Source: Spongilla lacustris (Eukaryota; Porifera; Demospongiae; Spongillida; Spongillidae). From it: a stretch of DNA of 64,000 nt. The number at the start of each line of letters is the position of its first letter. Positions within the stretch are counted from its first letter, which is position 1. Location: NCBI GenBank assembly GCA_949361645.1, contig OX442422.1, positions 730,580 through 794,579 of the forward strand, written 5' to 3'. The notes beneath the pieces were generated by a model. That model worked only from the letters and a program-made list of their open reading frames with translations. It ran no database searches and was not told the origin of the DNA. Made by a program: the position numbers and the translations under genes. This document shows positions 25,289-39,068 of the stretch, piece after piece.

Positions 25289-25907
25289 TCAACTTACCTC
25301 TATGCATTGTCCATAGTTTGGCTGGCAACCAGCTCCACACCAAGGATCGCCATAGAAACAATATGATGCGCCTGAGCAACAGCTCCCATATGGACAGATC
25401 CTTCCACCACCTCCCGCCCCGCACCTTCCAAGATCCTAGCCGGTAAGAAAATAACATAATAGATTGCATATAACTTCGATTCATTGAAACGTTCAGCATC
25501 CATGAACAATTGTTGTATATATACATTACGATTTGTATTAGGTTGTATACAAGTATACACATGGATGTAGGCATTGATACATTTCACTAGGTGTTCATAA
25601 AGAAAATAACGCACAGGACGTCACGTGCAGATAATAAATTTTGACGAGAGGTTGGGGACTTACCTGTGCTGCTTCCAACTCACGTTCACCGTTGACCATT
25701 AAATTCGCCTCAGATTTAGCTTCAGCGGTGAGGGTCTACAGAGGGATGAGAGCAACAAAAACAATGGGCTGCAGTATGGATGCTGCAAAACCATTGCATC
25801 TATGATTGGCACTCGGAACATGTAGGTTATATGCTCACCTTCACTTGACGACATTCCCCACCAAAGACCAGCAGAGAAACAACGAGAAGGACCATTCCAG
25901 TGTACAT
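25289..25907 (-). CDS. Secreted hevein-type (chitin-binding type 1) protein
   Basis: Three phase-0 exons: 25907-25839, 25735-25664 and 25435-25289, ending at TGA (95 residues). Exon 1 is a signal peptide (MYTGMVLLVVSLLVFGGE). Exon 2 is a 24-residue Glu/Ala-rich linker (TLTAEAKSEANLMVNGERE) that could be a propeptide. Exon 3 is one domain of about 43 residues beginning GRCGAGGGGRICPYGSCC and ending GAGCQPNYGQC, with eight cysteines in the hevein order including the CC pair. In this family the fold is held by four disulfides and binds N-acetylglucosamine polymers. Aromatic residues expected at the sugar site are present (YCF, PW). Stop by read-through of a GTAAGT-like donor at 25297 is assumed; the gene could splice onward. 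The likely role is binding chitin of microbes or in the matrix, which is inference. Confidence 0.75.
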
Positions 25908-26589
25908 TTCTTATCAGTCCGCTCTGTTGACACAATTCAAGTGCAAGGTGCAACGTAGTCAACTGCTTTACCTTTTATATCGACGGGCAATGCTCATGCG
26001 CATGCGTGGACTGAAAGGTAGATTGATAACTTGCCTAATGTAAACATGTTGTTTGATATGCCAAGCCAATTTTTGGATTAATACCTCGACTAAAAGTTTA
26101 CATTCTTCAGGGGTCATTATATAATTCATGTGAGAGCTTTGCCGGGAAAGGGGTCATAATGGTAATTTATATAATATACAGATATAATTATCGCGATTAA
26201 TTTTTAGTCATATCGCGAAATAAACGTGAACGTAAACGTGAACGTAAACAAAGATGTACAGAAATTAGAAACATAAATTTAAAAGCAAGCAGAGAATAAA
26301 CATATACATGTACGCAGTTTTGAATTTTGCCTTAGAAAGATACATTTGGCCAGCCTTTCAGGTGAGATGAGTCACCTTATCATAGATATTAGACTTCTAA
26401 AGGATATTCTTAGCAGTGCATGGGTAATGCCTTTTCGGCAGGTGCTGTCGAAGCAAGAATGTACTTCCTTGCTAGTTTAGCTATATGGTATGCATGTATG
26501 ACTGACTAATGATTCCTCCACCACAACAATGGGTCATATTTGATTTGAGCTTCCTTAAGCAAACTAAGAAAAAATACACATGTATGTGA

Positions 26590-29500
26590 ATTATGAATTT
26601 CATTGTATGTTGCTTACCACATCAGGATCGACGCTTCTGGAAATTTTTGTGTTGCATATGTTGGAGATGTTTTGAAGCCAGATTGGAATCATTGGTCTGA
26701 ACCATGACTGATAATTAGGGACCTGAAGTTCCCCATGTACACTACACAAGGTTATGAATATGGTTATGTAAGTAAGGTTGTATACAATAATACCTTGCAA
26801 CTGTGATACTCAGGAAGCGAACGTCATTAATGTCCTTGAGCAAAAAGTAAATATCCTGTAGGATGTTTGCAAGCTGCTCATCCTGAGAAATGTCACGATT
26901 ACACAACTGCCTTGTGTGCATTGATAGCTTTGGGTAGGAGGTCCAGCACAAAAGGCATCAGGTGTTATAACAGCATAGCATTACATTCAAACATAATTCA
27001 AATCCATACACATACCAAACCATCCATAGTAACAATGAATATAGTGAAGTAGTCTACACCAATGCTGTATTGGAATGGCAATATCAATATTTGACACTTA
27101 AATTCCTTTACTCACTGCTTTTGGATGATGGGCCCAATCTTTGATTTGGAAGTATTACAAAGTGACAAGCATTGCCACATAGTGTCTCTCAATATGACTA
27201 CATTATCCTAATTGAATGTGATGTGCAAGATATCAGCATTTGTTTAAAAATATAACATACCTGATTCCCTATAGATTTGGAAAACCATGCTTCAAATGAT
27301 CTCTTCATGTGTGTAAACATGAAATTACATTGTAGCATGGTGCATTAAGCTACTTGAGGGTGACTAGAGTCACCTTAATGAAAGTGCTCATCACATTCTG
27401 AATGGATTTCTCCTCAGAGGGTAGCCTGCCCACTAAGTCATCAATAGTGTAAAGTTTCACTAACAGCCTGTGGCATGCAGCAACAAGTGATATACATAGC
27501 AACTCAATGGGAAAGTTCTACTTACAAAACATAGTCCTCCAGAACTTGAAGTCCAGGTGCATTTGAGAGGTCAATCATGGTAAGATGATCACACAGAACC
27601 TTCTTAGATTCATCTAGCAGTGCTTGAAATTGATTTAAAATTTCATTTATCCATGCAGACTGGCATTCACTGTTGTGATTCTCAACAGCTAATTTGTCTT
27701 CACAGAAGAGGTGGTATTCCACAATTAATGTGTCCACAATGGGTTTAAACATACTTGGCAGAAATGGACAAGTCTTGTGGTAGCTGAGCAGAGCTGATAG
27801 ACGCCTGTGGTAACAGATGATTGGAACGAATAGAAAAAAAATGAACATTGCAATAGTCAAAGGGATTTAATGAGATATAGTCAGCACATTTTGGCTTTTA
27901 GTTTAGCCATCTTATCACTGCCTGTGCATAATGCACTACTTACACTGAATATTCATGAAGTTTGCTTAGACCATTGTAAGAAGCATGCAAGTGAAGAAGC
28001 TCCTCTCCATGGTTACTTAAAATGGATGGAAATTTCTCTTGCCTGCATTTGGACAGCTTTGTTGAGAAGTGCATGCAGTTATTGACCTAGTTTTGTGAAC
28101 AAACACCTCAATATGTTTACCTGTTCACTCTCCTTCATCACTAGAGCCTTGTAGAGAAGCCCATGTGACTCATCCATTAAAACCTCTGTATGATTTTCAC
28201 TCTTAGATGATTTTAAATGAGCAAAAATTTAAATATAATATACAACTATTGTATTTGCAGTTAAAATACAACCATAGTTAATGGATATAACATGCAGCAT
28301 TTTCATTGCTAAATACCTTGAACGCCCCTACAAATGATGTCTTACTGGATAACCAGTAAAATTGAACTCTATGCGTACTTATTGACTGGATTCACGTCTG
28401 TTGTTCAAACCTCACTTTGCTTGTTAATTGTAAGCTCCGTGCATGAAGTGTATACATGTATGCTAAGTAGCTTAAATTCTATATGTATCTTACTAAATGT
28501 AATTTGCATTCATTTATAAATAAATATCATCACTGGCTAACCTTCACCCTGATTGAGAGATGAATTGTAATGCTTCCACATTTGTGTCTATCAAATGCTT
28601 CAATTAAATCCAAGGACATCTCATTCCCTATCAGATGTACACCTTTTGCATCACAATAGGTCCTTCCAATGAGAGAGTCATTTGATTTATGATTTCCAAA
28701 GAATCTAAAATTGGTGAATGCAGCAATTAATCCATACACATGGCACATACTTCACATACAACAAAAAAAAACACATGGTCTTTGTGGTCATGCTGCAGCA
28801 TTTAACCCCATAAATCTGAATTCTCCTAGTTTGTTGCCATCATATATAAATTCCAGGACTTGAAACTCTGCAGTGTGCTGTATTCCTAACTTAATTGGAA
28901 TGATCTACACAGTCATGAACCTTGCAGTGCTAACTTGGCAATTCCTTTGAGGTCCTTGACTTGGGAGATATTTGTGACAGCAGGTTCCTTACTGTTCCAC
29001 ATCTCAATAACCAGTGTTTCATTGTCACGATCTTGAAGTGGTCTGCAAGTATTGTTATATTACATGTACATATCTATACACATAATGCTGATGCATGCTT
29101 CAAGCATGCACAACACATCAATCAGAAAGTACATGTACATTACGGCTATGTGTTTTGCTCACATATCAAACTGCTCATTCCATGATGGCTGCAGTGTTGA
29201 TAATTGAGTTCTAGACCTGAAAATGTTCCCAACTAAACCATCTTCCTGTCCTTCCCTCAAAAGGCCATGCTTTGTAACTTTGTCACCAATGCATCTGCTA
29301 GGTATGACTCCAAGAAGTATATATGGATTGCTGTTCTCTGAATTTCATCTAACTGTGCGTGTCACTATGTTCTTATGTTACCTACCAGTTGCATTGATAG
29401 GTGCAAGATGCAGGGCTTTGATAATTCGACACGACAGAATTAATCGACACGTCTTGAACAAAAAGATGGATTTTAATTGGAAATATTAGTTCTTATCATA

Positions 29501-30183
29501 TACATGGTGCATCTTACCTTGCCTTGCCTTGAAATTGAAAATTGCTCAATGTTTTTCTTCTGCTGATCTGAGATGTTAAAAGTCTATACGGTAATATTGC
29601 TGTACTAAATAGTGATATACGAATGCTCTTACATAAAACTCACACTATTGATGTAGCTCTCTAATCCTTCTGGGTTAGGTTCTAGCACTGCAGCACACAT
29701 AGCTGTGTCCACAGCAATCCTACAAGCCTTTCCAATCTGCACGGTGATGGCCATTATTGATTTACCTCACATCTCACTTTATTTTGGTAAGAGTAACAAT
29801 GCCCTTGGGATATTTCAAACCGTCCCTCAATACCCTTTAATCCACCCTCCTTAAAAAAAAAAAAAGTAACTTGATCGATGTGAGTTTGTATATAAATTGA
29901 AGACAATTAAGAATAAAACGCGTAAAAAAATTATAACGATTGCAATGGTTGCAATGCATGGTTCACACTGATTGCCAAGCACATGGGCAGTCAATGCAAC
30001 TTGACAATAACAACACGTTCGTAAGGCCAGTGTGCAATGCAAGCTGAGGCGGTATACCTGAACATGATCGAGCCAGAACTGATTGTGGTATATCTCCGGT
30101 GTAATGTAGCCGCGCCTCTCATCATTGCCGACAGCTGCTTCGGGTCCATCCTCCTGCTGGCCCACGTTTGGCCTGACATCCAT
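26590..30183 (-). pseudogene. Truncated tandem copy of the Munc13-like gene
   Basis: It repeats the 5' half of the gene at 31195-37927 exon by exon, introns included. Exon 1 is 30183-30058 (MDVRPNVGQQ to YHNQFWLDHVQ), then come the IGKACR exon, the C2 exons (LVIEMWNS; SNDSLIGRTYCDAKG) and the exons encoding LSALLSYHK and QLANILQDIYFLLK. Similarity ends just after the exon with FRPMIPIWLQNISNICNTK (about 26600). The rest of the MUN region and the second C2 are missing. The exon near 27240-27110 has TAG at 27210-27208 where the intact copy reads LNQGDE. Premature stop plus missing 3' half indicate a pseudogene. A short C2-only product is conceivable if that exon is skipped. Confidence 0.75.
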
Positions 30184-30584
30184 GGAAGCACGAGCTATTT
30201 CGGCAAGGCCCACTGTAAGTAGCGTGCTATTTTGTGTAAAGAACACGTCATCTACGCATGCATAGCTGTCTAAAAGTAGCTAAGCAGCTTTGTTAAGTCG
30301 GAGTTACGCCCCAAAAGCATCGTACATATACCTACGTAATTGCATCAAATGAATGTGTAAATTTATTCGGATAATTAGTTCAACGTAATTTTACATGTAC
30401 ATGTAGTAGGTTCTACACTTTTGTAGGATTTGAAGTGTCGTGAATACGAGTAGCAAAGCACTCGATTCTACTGAAGCGCTCTTCATAGAGTAAATAGGCA
30501 CACCCCTGAGCGTATATGGTTGCCCTACACACCTGTATATAGGGTTAGATAAAAATGAGTGAAACAAGATATACGAACTTAATT

Positions 30585-30798
30585 ATTGGTGATGCATGAT
30601 TTGTAGACACCAATTGAGTTAAAAGTACGATTACGGAAATTATATATTATATTCATTAAAATATAATTACATTATAAATTTCAGGCAGGTAGATTTGCTA
30701 AATAATGTAGGTCTGTAACATTTAATGAATGTATAATTCAATTCCTTGTTTCCTAATTTCTTTGCCCAATTGGTGTCTACAAATGCTTCATCACCAAT
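30585..30798. mobile_element. MITE with ATTGGTGATG ends
   Basis: The left arm (ATTGGTGATGCATGATTTGT, then AGACACCAATTG) matches the reverse complement of the right arm (ATTGGTGATGAAGCATTTGT, then AGACACCAATTG). A related copy lies at about 42979-43280. It sits between the intact Munc13-like gene and its truncated copy. Confidence 0.65.
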
Positions 30799-31194
30799 GA
30801 ATTGACCTTCACTTGTCCTGTTCAAGGCGGCGACAGCATTTGAGCAGTGGTGTATTAGCATAGGATATTGAAAAGGGATTGAACATCTTGACATCAAATA
30901 ATCAGGGGACCAGACTATATGTGAAATATTTCATATACGGTCTGATCCCCAGACTTAGACATCAAACTGAGTTGGTTCTTGCACTAAACTGAACTTTTCT
31001 GCCATGACATTTAAACGAGTTTCATCCGCATCATTGCTCATGTCATGATACACTGTGGTGGCACTCAATGTAAAGAGTACAAAGTGTTCCTGCTGGAGCA
31101 TTAATTTATATATTGCAGATAATGCAGAAAATTAGCTATACCCTGCACCTTGCAAAACCAACATACATGTATGTCATTATCACCATGTTGGATA

Positions 31195-34100
31195 TTACAT
31201 AATGTTGCACAATCTGGAAACTGGATGTAAGTCATTATTCAAGTGCATGTATTTTTTATGGAAGTCCAATAGAAATACAGAAGCATCATGATCAGATTTC
31301 TGACGGCGTTCAAGTTCCTGCATAGTCTTGGATTCCTTGACTTGGAACAGGGCAAGGTTATATCTCATACGACTTGAACCATGGTCATTGAGAAGTGTCC
31401 CAGCATCAGTAGTAACCGTTGGGATATCTTTGCATGGGACTATGCAGATGCCAATCAAGCCATCCTTTTTCTGATTGTGCAAGCCCATGATGACAACACT
31501 ACCCTCTGTTCTCATCATGTCTTCATTTAGAGACCTGTGAGCAAAAGAGCATGAAGTCTACAAATTTATGTAAACATGCACATCCTTTGTATGTACAGTT
31601 TAAATTCTTCACTGAAATTCTGTTTCTTATCAGATGTTTTTTGTGTATTTAGTAGCCGTCTGGGCTTAGTCCGGGTACTGATCCTAGGAAGTATATCCCA
31701 ATCCAAATACAATGAGCCTGTATATAGAGAAAGGGCGCCACCTATGTAAAAGTACAATGATATGTTTCGCCATGGTGCTGGTAAATACCATTGCAGTTAA
31801 GGTTGCTTCCTACTATGGTGACTTCAAGTACTGACTGACTCTTGATGTAGCCAACACTGAGCCCCATTGTCCCAAGGTTGCCATCAGGTGAGGTTTCTGC
31901 TTGTTGCCTGGCTAGGTCAGCACAGAAGTCAAGGACCAGGTCATGTGTTGGCCTGCTCAAACGTTGCACTTCATTAACAAGTGCCTATGGAAAAACATTG
32001 CTCTTATGATAACTAAATTACAACCCATAAAATGCACACATGATGTTGTCTGTGCAGTGAATGTAAACTGTAATTATGAATGGCAGTGCTCAAATTCATT
32101 GGGAAGAGCAACTACATGTGTATGTTACCTTGTATTCTTCAGTGTCCAACTGATTCTCAGTGATCATGAGTCCCTTCCCTTTACCAAGAAACTTTCCATG
32201 TAGTGCTAACAATGTGTCTTTTATCTTCCTGTACTCTTCAGCATTAAGGCAGTCATTTCTGAAGCCACTACAGTCGAATGCATGAACCACGGATGTCCAA
32301 ACTTTTTGAAGGATCCTGAAATGCGGATGACCTGTAGACATTTTCCCAGCTAAATGGTATGCCCAGCTTACATGTCAAATGTGGGGTCAAGAAGATTAGT
32401 TCTCAGGCATGTCAAGTTCGTGTCCATGTACATAACAAGGTCCTGAAAAATTGTATGATATCCACACTATTAAAAAGTGCCATGCAACCCTGATTTTGTT
32501 TTTCATGTAGCATTTATGGATTCATATCATTCTTTGACCTCATATGAGTTTTGTATTATGCTCTGATACATTACTATACTGTATCAATGCTTGGCAGTAA
32601 GTGGTGTGTGCTTACCTGATTCGCCAAGTCCTTTATGTATGCAATTATGGTTGGCTCAAACTAATGATGAAAGAAACATAACAACAATGTTCTTCTGATT
32701 CCTCAAGAAACACTTAAAGAAAAAAATTCATCAGTGCAAAGAGGAAATATAAGAACATTGAATGAATGAGCTGAGGTATTATTAACAGTACTGAATGACG
32801 AGACATGAAATTAAACACTCATAAGTCAACATGCACATATAAGAATATCATGCTGTGCCATTACCCTACCTGATAGGACATTTGCTCGTATATGGTTAGA
32901 AGTTTTTTAAAGCAACTCTCGGAAGCTTGTTGAAAATTGCTTTGTATGGTGCTTTTGGTTTGCTGCCAGAGATCACTAGTGGTCTGCTCAGTGCCAGGAT
33001 CTAGTTCAATGGTCCAAAGCTTCTTCTCTGAGCTGCTTGATGTAGGTGCTGGCCTGAGCTCTTCACAGATGTGCTCAATATTGCTGATTAAGACACACAG
33101 TTGTTGTGTTACGTTGACCTGAGTGGCATTAATGGAGCGGAAGTATTGTGGCCACACAGAGAAGACTTTGTCAACATAGTTGAGTGCCCCTTGTATGATA
33201 TACTTGTGATTTAAATGTGAAAAGGGGAGAGAAAATAGATAAGTGCATTCAATTTTGTTTGTGTCTCACTTTGGCAATGGAAATACAGAAGTTGAATGTA
33301 TCTTCACAAGGTGGCCAATGCAATTTGCCCCAAAACTCTTTCATCTCATGAAGAAATGTGAGTGTGTCATATGAAGAGGATGAGAATTTCACTTCCTTTG
33401 TGACACTGGTTGAAAACTAAGAAAAACATATACATGTATGTGATTTAATGGATTTCATTGTATGTTGATTACCTCATCAAGATCCACGCTTCTGGAAATT
33501 TTTGTGTTGCAATTGTTAGAGATGTTTTGAAGCCAGATTGGAACGATTGGTCTGAACCATGACTGATATTTATGGACCTGGAGTTGCCCATGTACACTGC
33601 ACAAAGTCATGAATATCTAAGGTGCTCTGTGCAATGTAGAGAAACTATACCTTGGGTCTGTGATACTTAAGATGTAGACATATATGCCCTTGAGCAAAAA
33701 GTAAATATCTCGCAGGATGTTTGCAAGCTGCTCATCCTGAGAAACATCACGATTACACAACTGCCTTGTGTGCATTGATAGCTTTGGGTAGGAGGTCCAG
33801 CACAAAAGGCATCAGGTGTTATAACAGCATAGCATTACATTCAAACATAATTCACATCCATACACATACCAAACCATCCATAGTAATAATGAATATAGTG
33901 AAGTAGTCTACACTAATGCTGTATCAAAAAAAAAAAAACATGTTAAGTATCTTTTTATTTTTACATATCTCTTTACTCACTGCTTTTGTATGGTGGGTTC
34001 AATCTTGAATCTGACTGTATCACAAAGTGTAATGCACTGTTCCATTGTGTCTTTCAATAAAACCTCATCACCCTGATTGAGTGATATGTGCATGATATCA

Positions 34101-34735
34101 GCATTTCTTGAAAAATATAAATACATGTACCTGATTCTCTACAGATTTGGAGAACCAATTTTCTACAGATTGCTACATGTTATAAGCATATAGCATTTGG
34201 ATTTACATATTGTACTGAGATGATCACCTTAATGAAAGTGCTCATCACATTCTGAATGGATTTCTCCTCAGTGCGTAGCCTGCCCACTAAGTCATCGATA
34301 GTGTAAAGTTTCACTAACAGCCTTTGGCATGCAGCACCAAGTGATATATTACAGCAACTCAATGAGAAAGTTCTGCTTACAAAACATGGTCCTCCAGAAC
34401 TTGAAGTCCAGGTGCATTTGAGAGGTCAATCATGGTAAGATGATCACACAGAAACTTCTTAGATTCATCTAGTAGTGCTTGAAATTGATTTACAATTTCT
34501 TCAGACTGGCATTCATGATCACGTTTATGGATTTCATCTGAAACTGCTAACTTATCCTTGCAAAAAAGGTGGTATTCAGCAATTAATGAGTCCACAATGG
34601 GAAGAAACACACTTGGCAGAAATGGGCAAGATGTGTGGTAGCTGAGCAGAGCTGACAGACGCCTGTGGTAACAGATCAATTGTTTTTAAAAAGAGGGAAT
34701 GCAATGATGTTGGGACTATTGGTCGTTTTTATGAC

Positions 34736-34828
<93 letters not shown>

Positions 34829-34831
34829 GTG

Positions 34832-34869
<38 letters not shown>

Positions 34870-37800
34870 TTGCCTATGTGCTTGTGTAAATTTAATGAAT
34901 GTTGCATGTGCATTGAATCCATTTTTTATTTGCTTTTATACTTATGATTTATAATAAAAATTAATTAATGAATTATGTGTACACACATACAAATTTCAAA
35001 TGAGCAATTATAGTATTTTCATAACCAATGAAATTTTTATATTCAGAAATAGATTAAGCTAGAAACTAACTTATAATAGCCTATGGAAGTTGTCACATGA
35101 CTGCCATCGCACAAAGTACTTACACTGAATATTCATGAAGCTTGCTTAGACCATTGTAAGAAGCATGCAAGTGAAGAAGCTCCTCTCCATGGTTACTTAA
35201 AATGGATGGAAATCTTTCGTGCCTGCACTTTGACAGCTTTGTTGAGAAGTGCAATTATTACACTAGTTTTGTGAACAAACACCTCAATATGTTTACCTGT
35301 TCACTCTCCTTCATCACTAGAGCCTTGTAGAGAAGCCCATGTGACTCATCCATTAAACCTTGTCTGTGATGTTCACACTTAGATGGTTAAAAATGAGAAC
35401 AATATCATAGAGAACCATTGCCACAGTGTGTTTGTAGTTTGCATCATTGCATTGTTAAAGGAATGGTAATGCCTTGGTGTACATAGAAATACAGTAAAAA
35501 TGAACTCATGCCTGCATTTCTGTCTTGTATATTTGTACACATTTAGTGGAAAATTATGTAGCTGTACAATTTTTACTGTGTGCAGTTTGCTTTCATTTTA
35601 AAAGTTGGAGACACAGTGTAATCTCTAACCTTTGCACTGATTGAGAGATGCATTGTAACACTTCCACATTTGCGTCCTGGTAAGATTTCAGTCAAACCTA
35701 AAGTCATCTCATTTCCTTGAAGGCAAACAGTTTTTGCACTACAATAAGTCCATCCAATGAGGGCATCCATTGAGCTTAGTTTCACTTGATAACCAAGATA
35801 TCTGGGGACATATTGCGCATTTTTACAAACAGAAAATGCAAATATTGTGCTGGCATGGAATCTCTGATAAGGAAATGTATTGTTTACTCAATGTTGCCTG
35901 ATATTAATCCTATTTACATAAATTAATTATACCAAATCAGTATAACTTACTATGTGCACATATGTGCATGTATATTATCAAGTGTATCATTACTGCACGT
36001 GACACTACTCCAATTGCTGGTCTATTTTTTGTCATCAGAAAACTCCAAGGATTGAAACTGTAATTAATACTGCAGTGTGCCATGTTCCTAATGTCCTATA
36101 CATAAACCTTGCAGTGCTTACTTGGCAAATCCTTTGAGGTCCTTGACTTGGGAGATATTTGTGACAGCAGGTTCCTTACTGTTCCACATCTCAATAACCA
36201 GTGTGTCAGTGTCACGATCTTGAAGTGGTCTACAAGTATTGCGATGTATTCATAGGATGCGGATGTATACTTCAAGCATGCACAACACATCGATCAGAAA
36301 GTACATTACAACTATGTTTTTGGCTCACATGTCAAACTGCTCATTCCATGAAGGCTGTAGTGTTGATAATTGGGTGCTAGACCTGAAAATGTCCCTAACA
36401 AAACCACCTTCCTGTCCTTCACTCAAAAGGCCATGCTTTGTAACTTTGTCACCAATGCACTTGCTAGGTATGACTCCAAGAAGTATATATGGATTGCTGT
36501 TCTCTGCAGATGTGTGAATTTCATCTAACTTTCACTGTGTTCTTATGTTACCTACCAGTTGCATTGATAGATGCAAGACGCAGGGCTTTGATAATTCGAC
36601 ATGACAGAATTAATCGGCATGTCTTGAATATATATCAGAAAGATGGATTATCCCTTATCTCAAGATGGCTCATCGTACCTTGACTTGCCTTGAAATGGAA
36701 GAATGTTGGATTTTTTTCTTCTGCTGATCTGAGATGTTAAAAGCCTATATTGCAATTTGTCAGAATTACATATTGACACATCAAACTTCTCTTCAATAAC
36801 TCACACTATTGATGTAGCTCTCTAATCCTTCTGGGTTAGGTTCTAGCACTGCAGCACACACAGCTGTGTCCACAGCAATCCTACAAGCCTTTCCAATCTG
36901 CACGTTATAAAAATTAACATCGGCCTCATGTTAAAAAATCCCTTGCAACTTTCAACTAGGACTGTACTGATGATCTTCCGTTTTTAAAGTAATCTACGCC
37001 CTCCGTTTATTGTAAACAACCATTGTCATCAAAAGTGCGTTTATAAAATATTAAAATAAAACTGCATGTCCAAAACACATGACACATCTAGCGTGCTAAT
37101 GCCTTCATTTATCAGATAGCTTGCTGCTTGAGGGCATTTTAAAAATAGACGTATATAACCATTGAAGTGCCAGATATCTGACTGCTATGACTGCACCATA
37201 TGAGCTAATTACCTGCTAGCAGCACGTACAATAGGTACTTCGATCATGCTTGGCTTATACAATTTAAGAGTAAAGTTGTTGATGAAGTTCAATACAAGTA
37301 ATACGAGTCAAAATATGGTGCAATGCTTAATGAATAAAATGTATGGTAAAAAGCCAGCTGGTTTCATTCTTGAAGATAAAATCGTATGGGAGACATGAAA
37401 CAGCGACAGAGCTATTAATCGTGTGCTAATGAAATACATGGTAAAGTACTATGCTTTACATGCATATATAAATACGTACAGCCTGTTGTTCTTGCGTGGC
37501 GGCTGCCGTTTGTTTTCGTTTTGTGCAAGCGTGTGAAAAGATCAGGCAAATGCCAAATTTGATACGGAGGAAATGCTTTGTCCCAGCCACACTTTAACAC
37601 AATTATGTTTTTATGTCGAACTTACATTATGATTGACAGTGAATAATTATTACTATCATGTACCACGTACACGAACACTTAGAATGCCGAGATCAATGAA
37701 GTTCAAGTACAGTGAGGTGCGTGTGGTATACTGACCTGAACATGATTGAGCCAGAACTGATTGTGGTATACCTCCTGTGCACTATAGCCGCACCTCTCAT

Positions 37801-37927
37801 CATTACCAACAGCTGCTTCGGGTCCATTATCCCGCTGGCCGTCGGTGTGACTATCACTCGCGTTACTAGGCCTCTCTGATGATGGTTCTTTTGAACCCAG
37901 TTGTGCTCCCGCTGGCTCCGACGCCAT
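31195..37927 (-). CDS. Munc13-4/BAIAP3-like vesicle priming protein
   Basis: Many short exons run from ATG at 37927 (exon 1 to 37736, MASEPAGAQL to HNQFWLNHVQ) to the stop at 31195. In order: an N-terminal helix region (exon 36897-36805, IGKACRIAVD); a first C2 domain (RIIKALRLASINATG, SNPYILLGV, LQPSWNEQFD, LVIEMWNS, then GSVTMHLSI); and a linker (HASYNGLSKLHEYS). Next are the MUN/MHD1 region (FRPIVPIWLQNISNN, FLHEMKEFWGKLHWPPCEDT, LCVLISNIEHICEEL) and MHD2 (HGKFLGKGKGL, LDTEEYK). A second C2 follows (VGYIKSQSVLEVTIVGSN, NFSEEF, RTEGSVVIMGL), ending LERRQKSDHDASVFLLDF. C2-MUN-C2 is the Munc13-4/BAIAP3 architecture, which primes secretory vesicles by acting on SNAREs. Several calcium-binding aspartates of both C2 domains appear replaced. 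Some exon edges are approximate. Assignment is by remembered motifs. Confidence 0.8.
34739..34867. repeat. (GT)n microsatellite
   Basis: About 130 bp of GT repeat with a few interruptions, in an intron of the Munc13-like gene. The truncated copy lacks it at the matching place, so it arose or expanded after the duplication, or was lost in that copy. Confidence 0.95.
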
Positions 37928-38361
37928 TCCACAGAGTCCGCGCTGTAATCAAGCAGCGTGCTATTTTGCTGTGAAGGACAAGTCGCCTATGTATGGTACG
38001 GTTGGCATAGCAACTTGTGCCATGTTCGGAGTTGTCGGTCATGGATTCGCCCCCAAGCACCGTGTGAGACGGTACTTATATGGGTCACGTCCATATGAAT
38101 TTTTATATAACAGTTCATCTCATAACAGTTTAATAATACCTGGATGATATTTAGCTGTATTTGTAATCCGCTTTGAAATTTAATGCTTGTTCTTTGCAAG
38201 CACAATAAAAGGAGGGGAGTTCAGGGTTTTGAATTGAAATGTACAGCTAATTAAATGACCGTTTTTGATGCGTATAACGTGTGAGGACATTGCAAGCTCT
38301 TTGAAATTAACACTTGACAAGACAGATTTTCTCAATACTTTTAAATTTTACAGCACTCTGA

Positions 38362-39068
38362 CAGCGGCGTAGGAAGCGAATATAAAGTGCAGCGGCCAAT
38401 AACGGTGGTTCCCCCGCCTCCCCGGGGAGGGTGTGGGAGGGGGGCACCACTCCTGCCCAGCCAGGGGGGTATGGGGGAGCACTGGAAGCTCCCCCATTGG
38501 GGTCTGGGGCGGAGGCCCAGAAGCCAAAGCTTTTTGTGTAGATAAACTCTAAAAACTACGCAAAAACTGTAAGCTAACAGTAAGTTTGTTTTGAGACCTG
38601 CATGTAATATAAATCAGCTATAGTGCAGCCAAGGCCACTTGTGGTAGCCGTTGTAAACTACGTAGTACGGGTAGCTTAAAACCAATTAGTGCCTTTGTTT
38701 GTTAGGTGATTTGATCTCATATGTAGTCACAAAATTTTTGTATGGCAGGAAGGGATAATCTAACGACACACACTGAAGCCAACTTCAAATTGGTGTATTG
38801 GTTTGTAGTCACCTCACAGTAATCACCTATTTGACGCCTATTAGCTATTTGTGTGTACAGGAATTAATCGGTTAATACCGAAGTTTTGCCGTGAAGGTAT
38901 AAGCTAGCTTAAGCTAGCATCTCGCGATCGATTTTAATGTAATTAACTAGCAGCTATTGCTCAGGTAATTAAATTGATACATGTGCGCTTGTATCATGTC
39001 AACCTATTATTATTATTTTGTTGTTAATGGAAAAGTGCAGCGGCCATGCCGCAGCTCCTACGCCACTG
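38362..39068. mobile_element. hAT-like MITE with CAG(C/T)GGCGTAGGA ends
   Basis: The left end CAGCGGCGTAGGAAGC and the reverse complement of the right end CAGTGGCGTAGGAGCTGC match. Subterminal GTGCAGCGGCCA occurs at both ends. The interior starts with G/C-rich, non-coding sequence. CAGNGGCGTA ends are typical of hAT-type elements. The candidate target-site duplication (CTCTG-type) is imperfect. Confidence 0.65.

Noticed and set aside
34739..34867. CRISPR-like or regulatory array
   Set aside because: It is a simple dinucleotide repeat without spacers, in a eukaryotic genome.
34741..34947. Cys-Val and His-Thr repeat reading frames over GT tracts (also at 1087, 50687 and 52520)
   Set aside because: They are translations of GT microsatellites and have no independent coding evidence.
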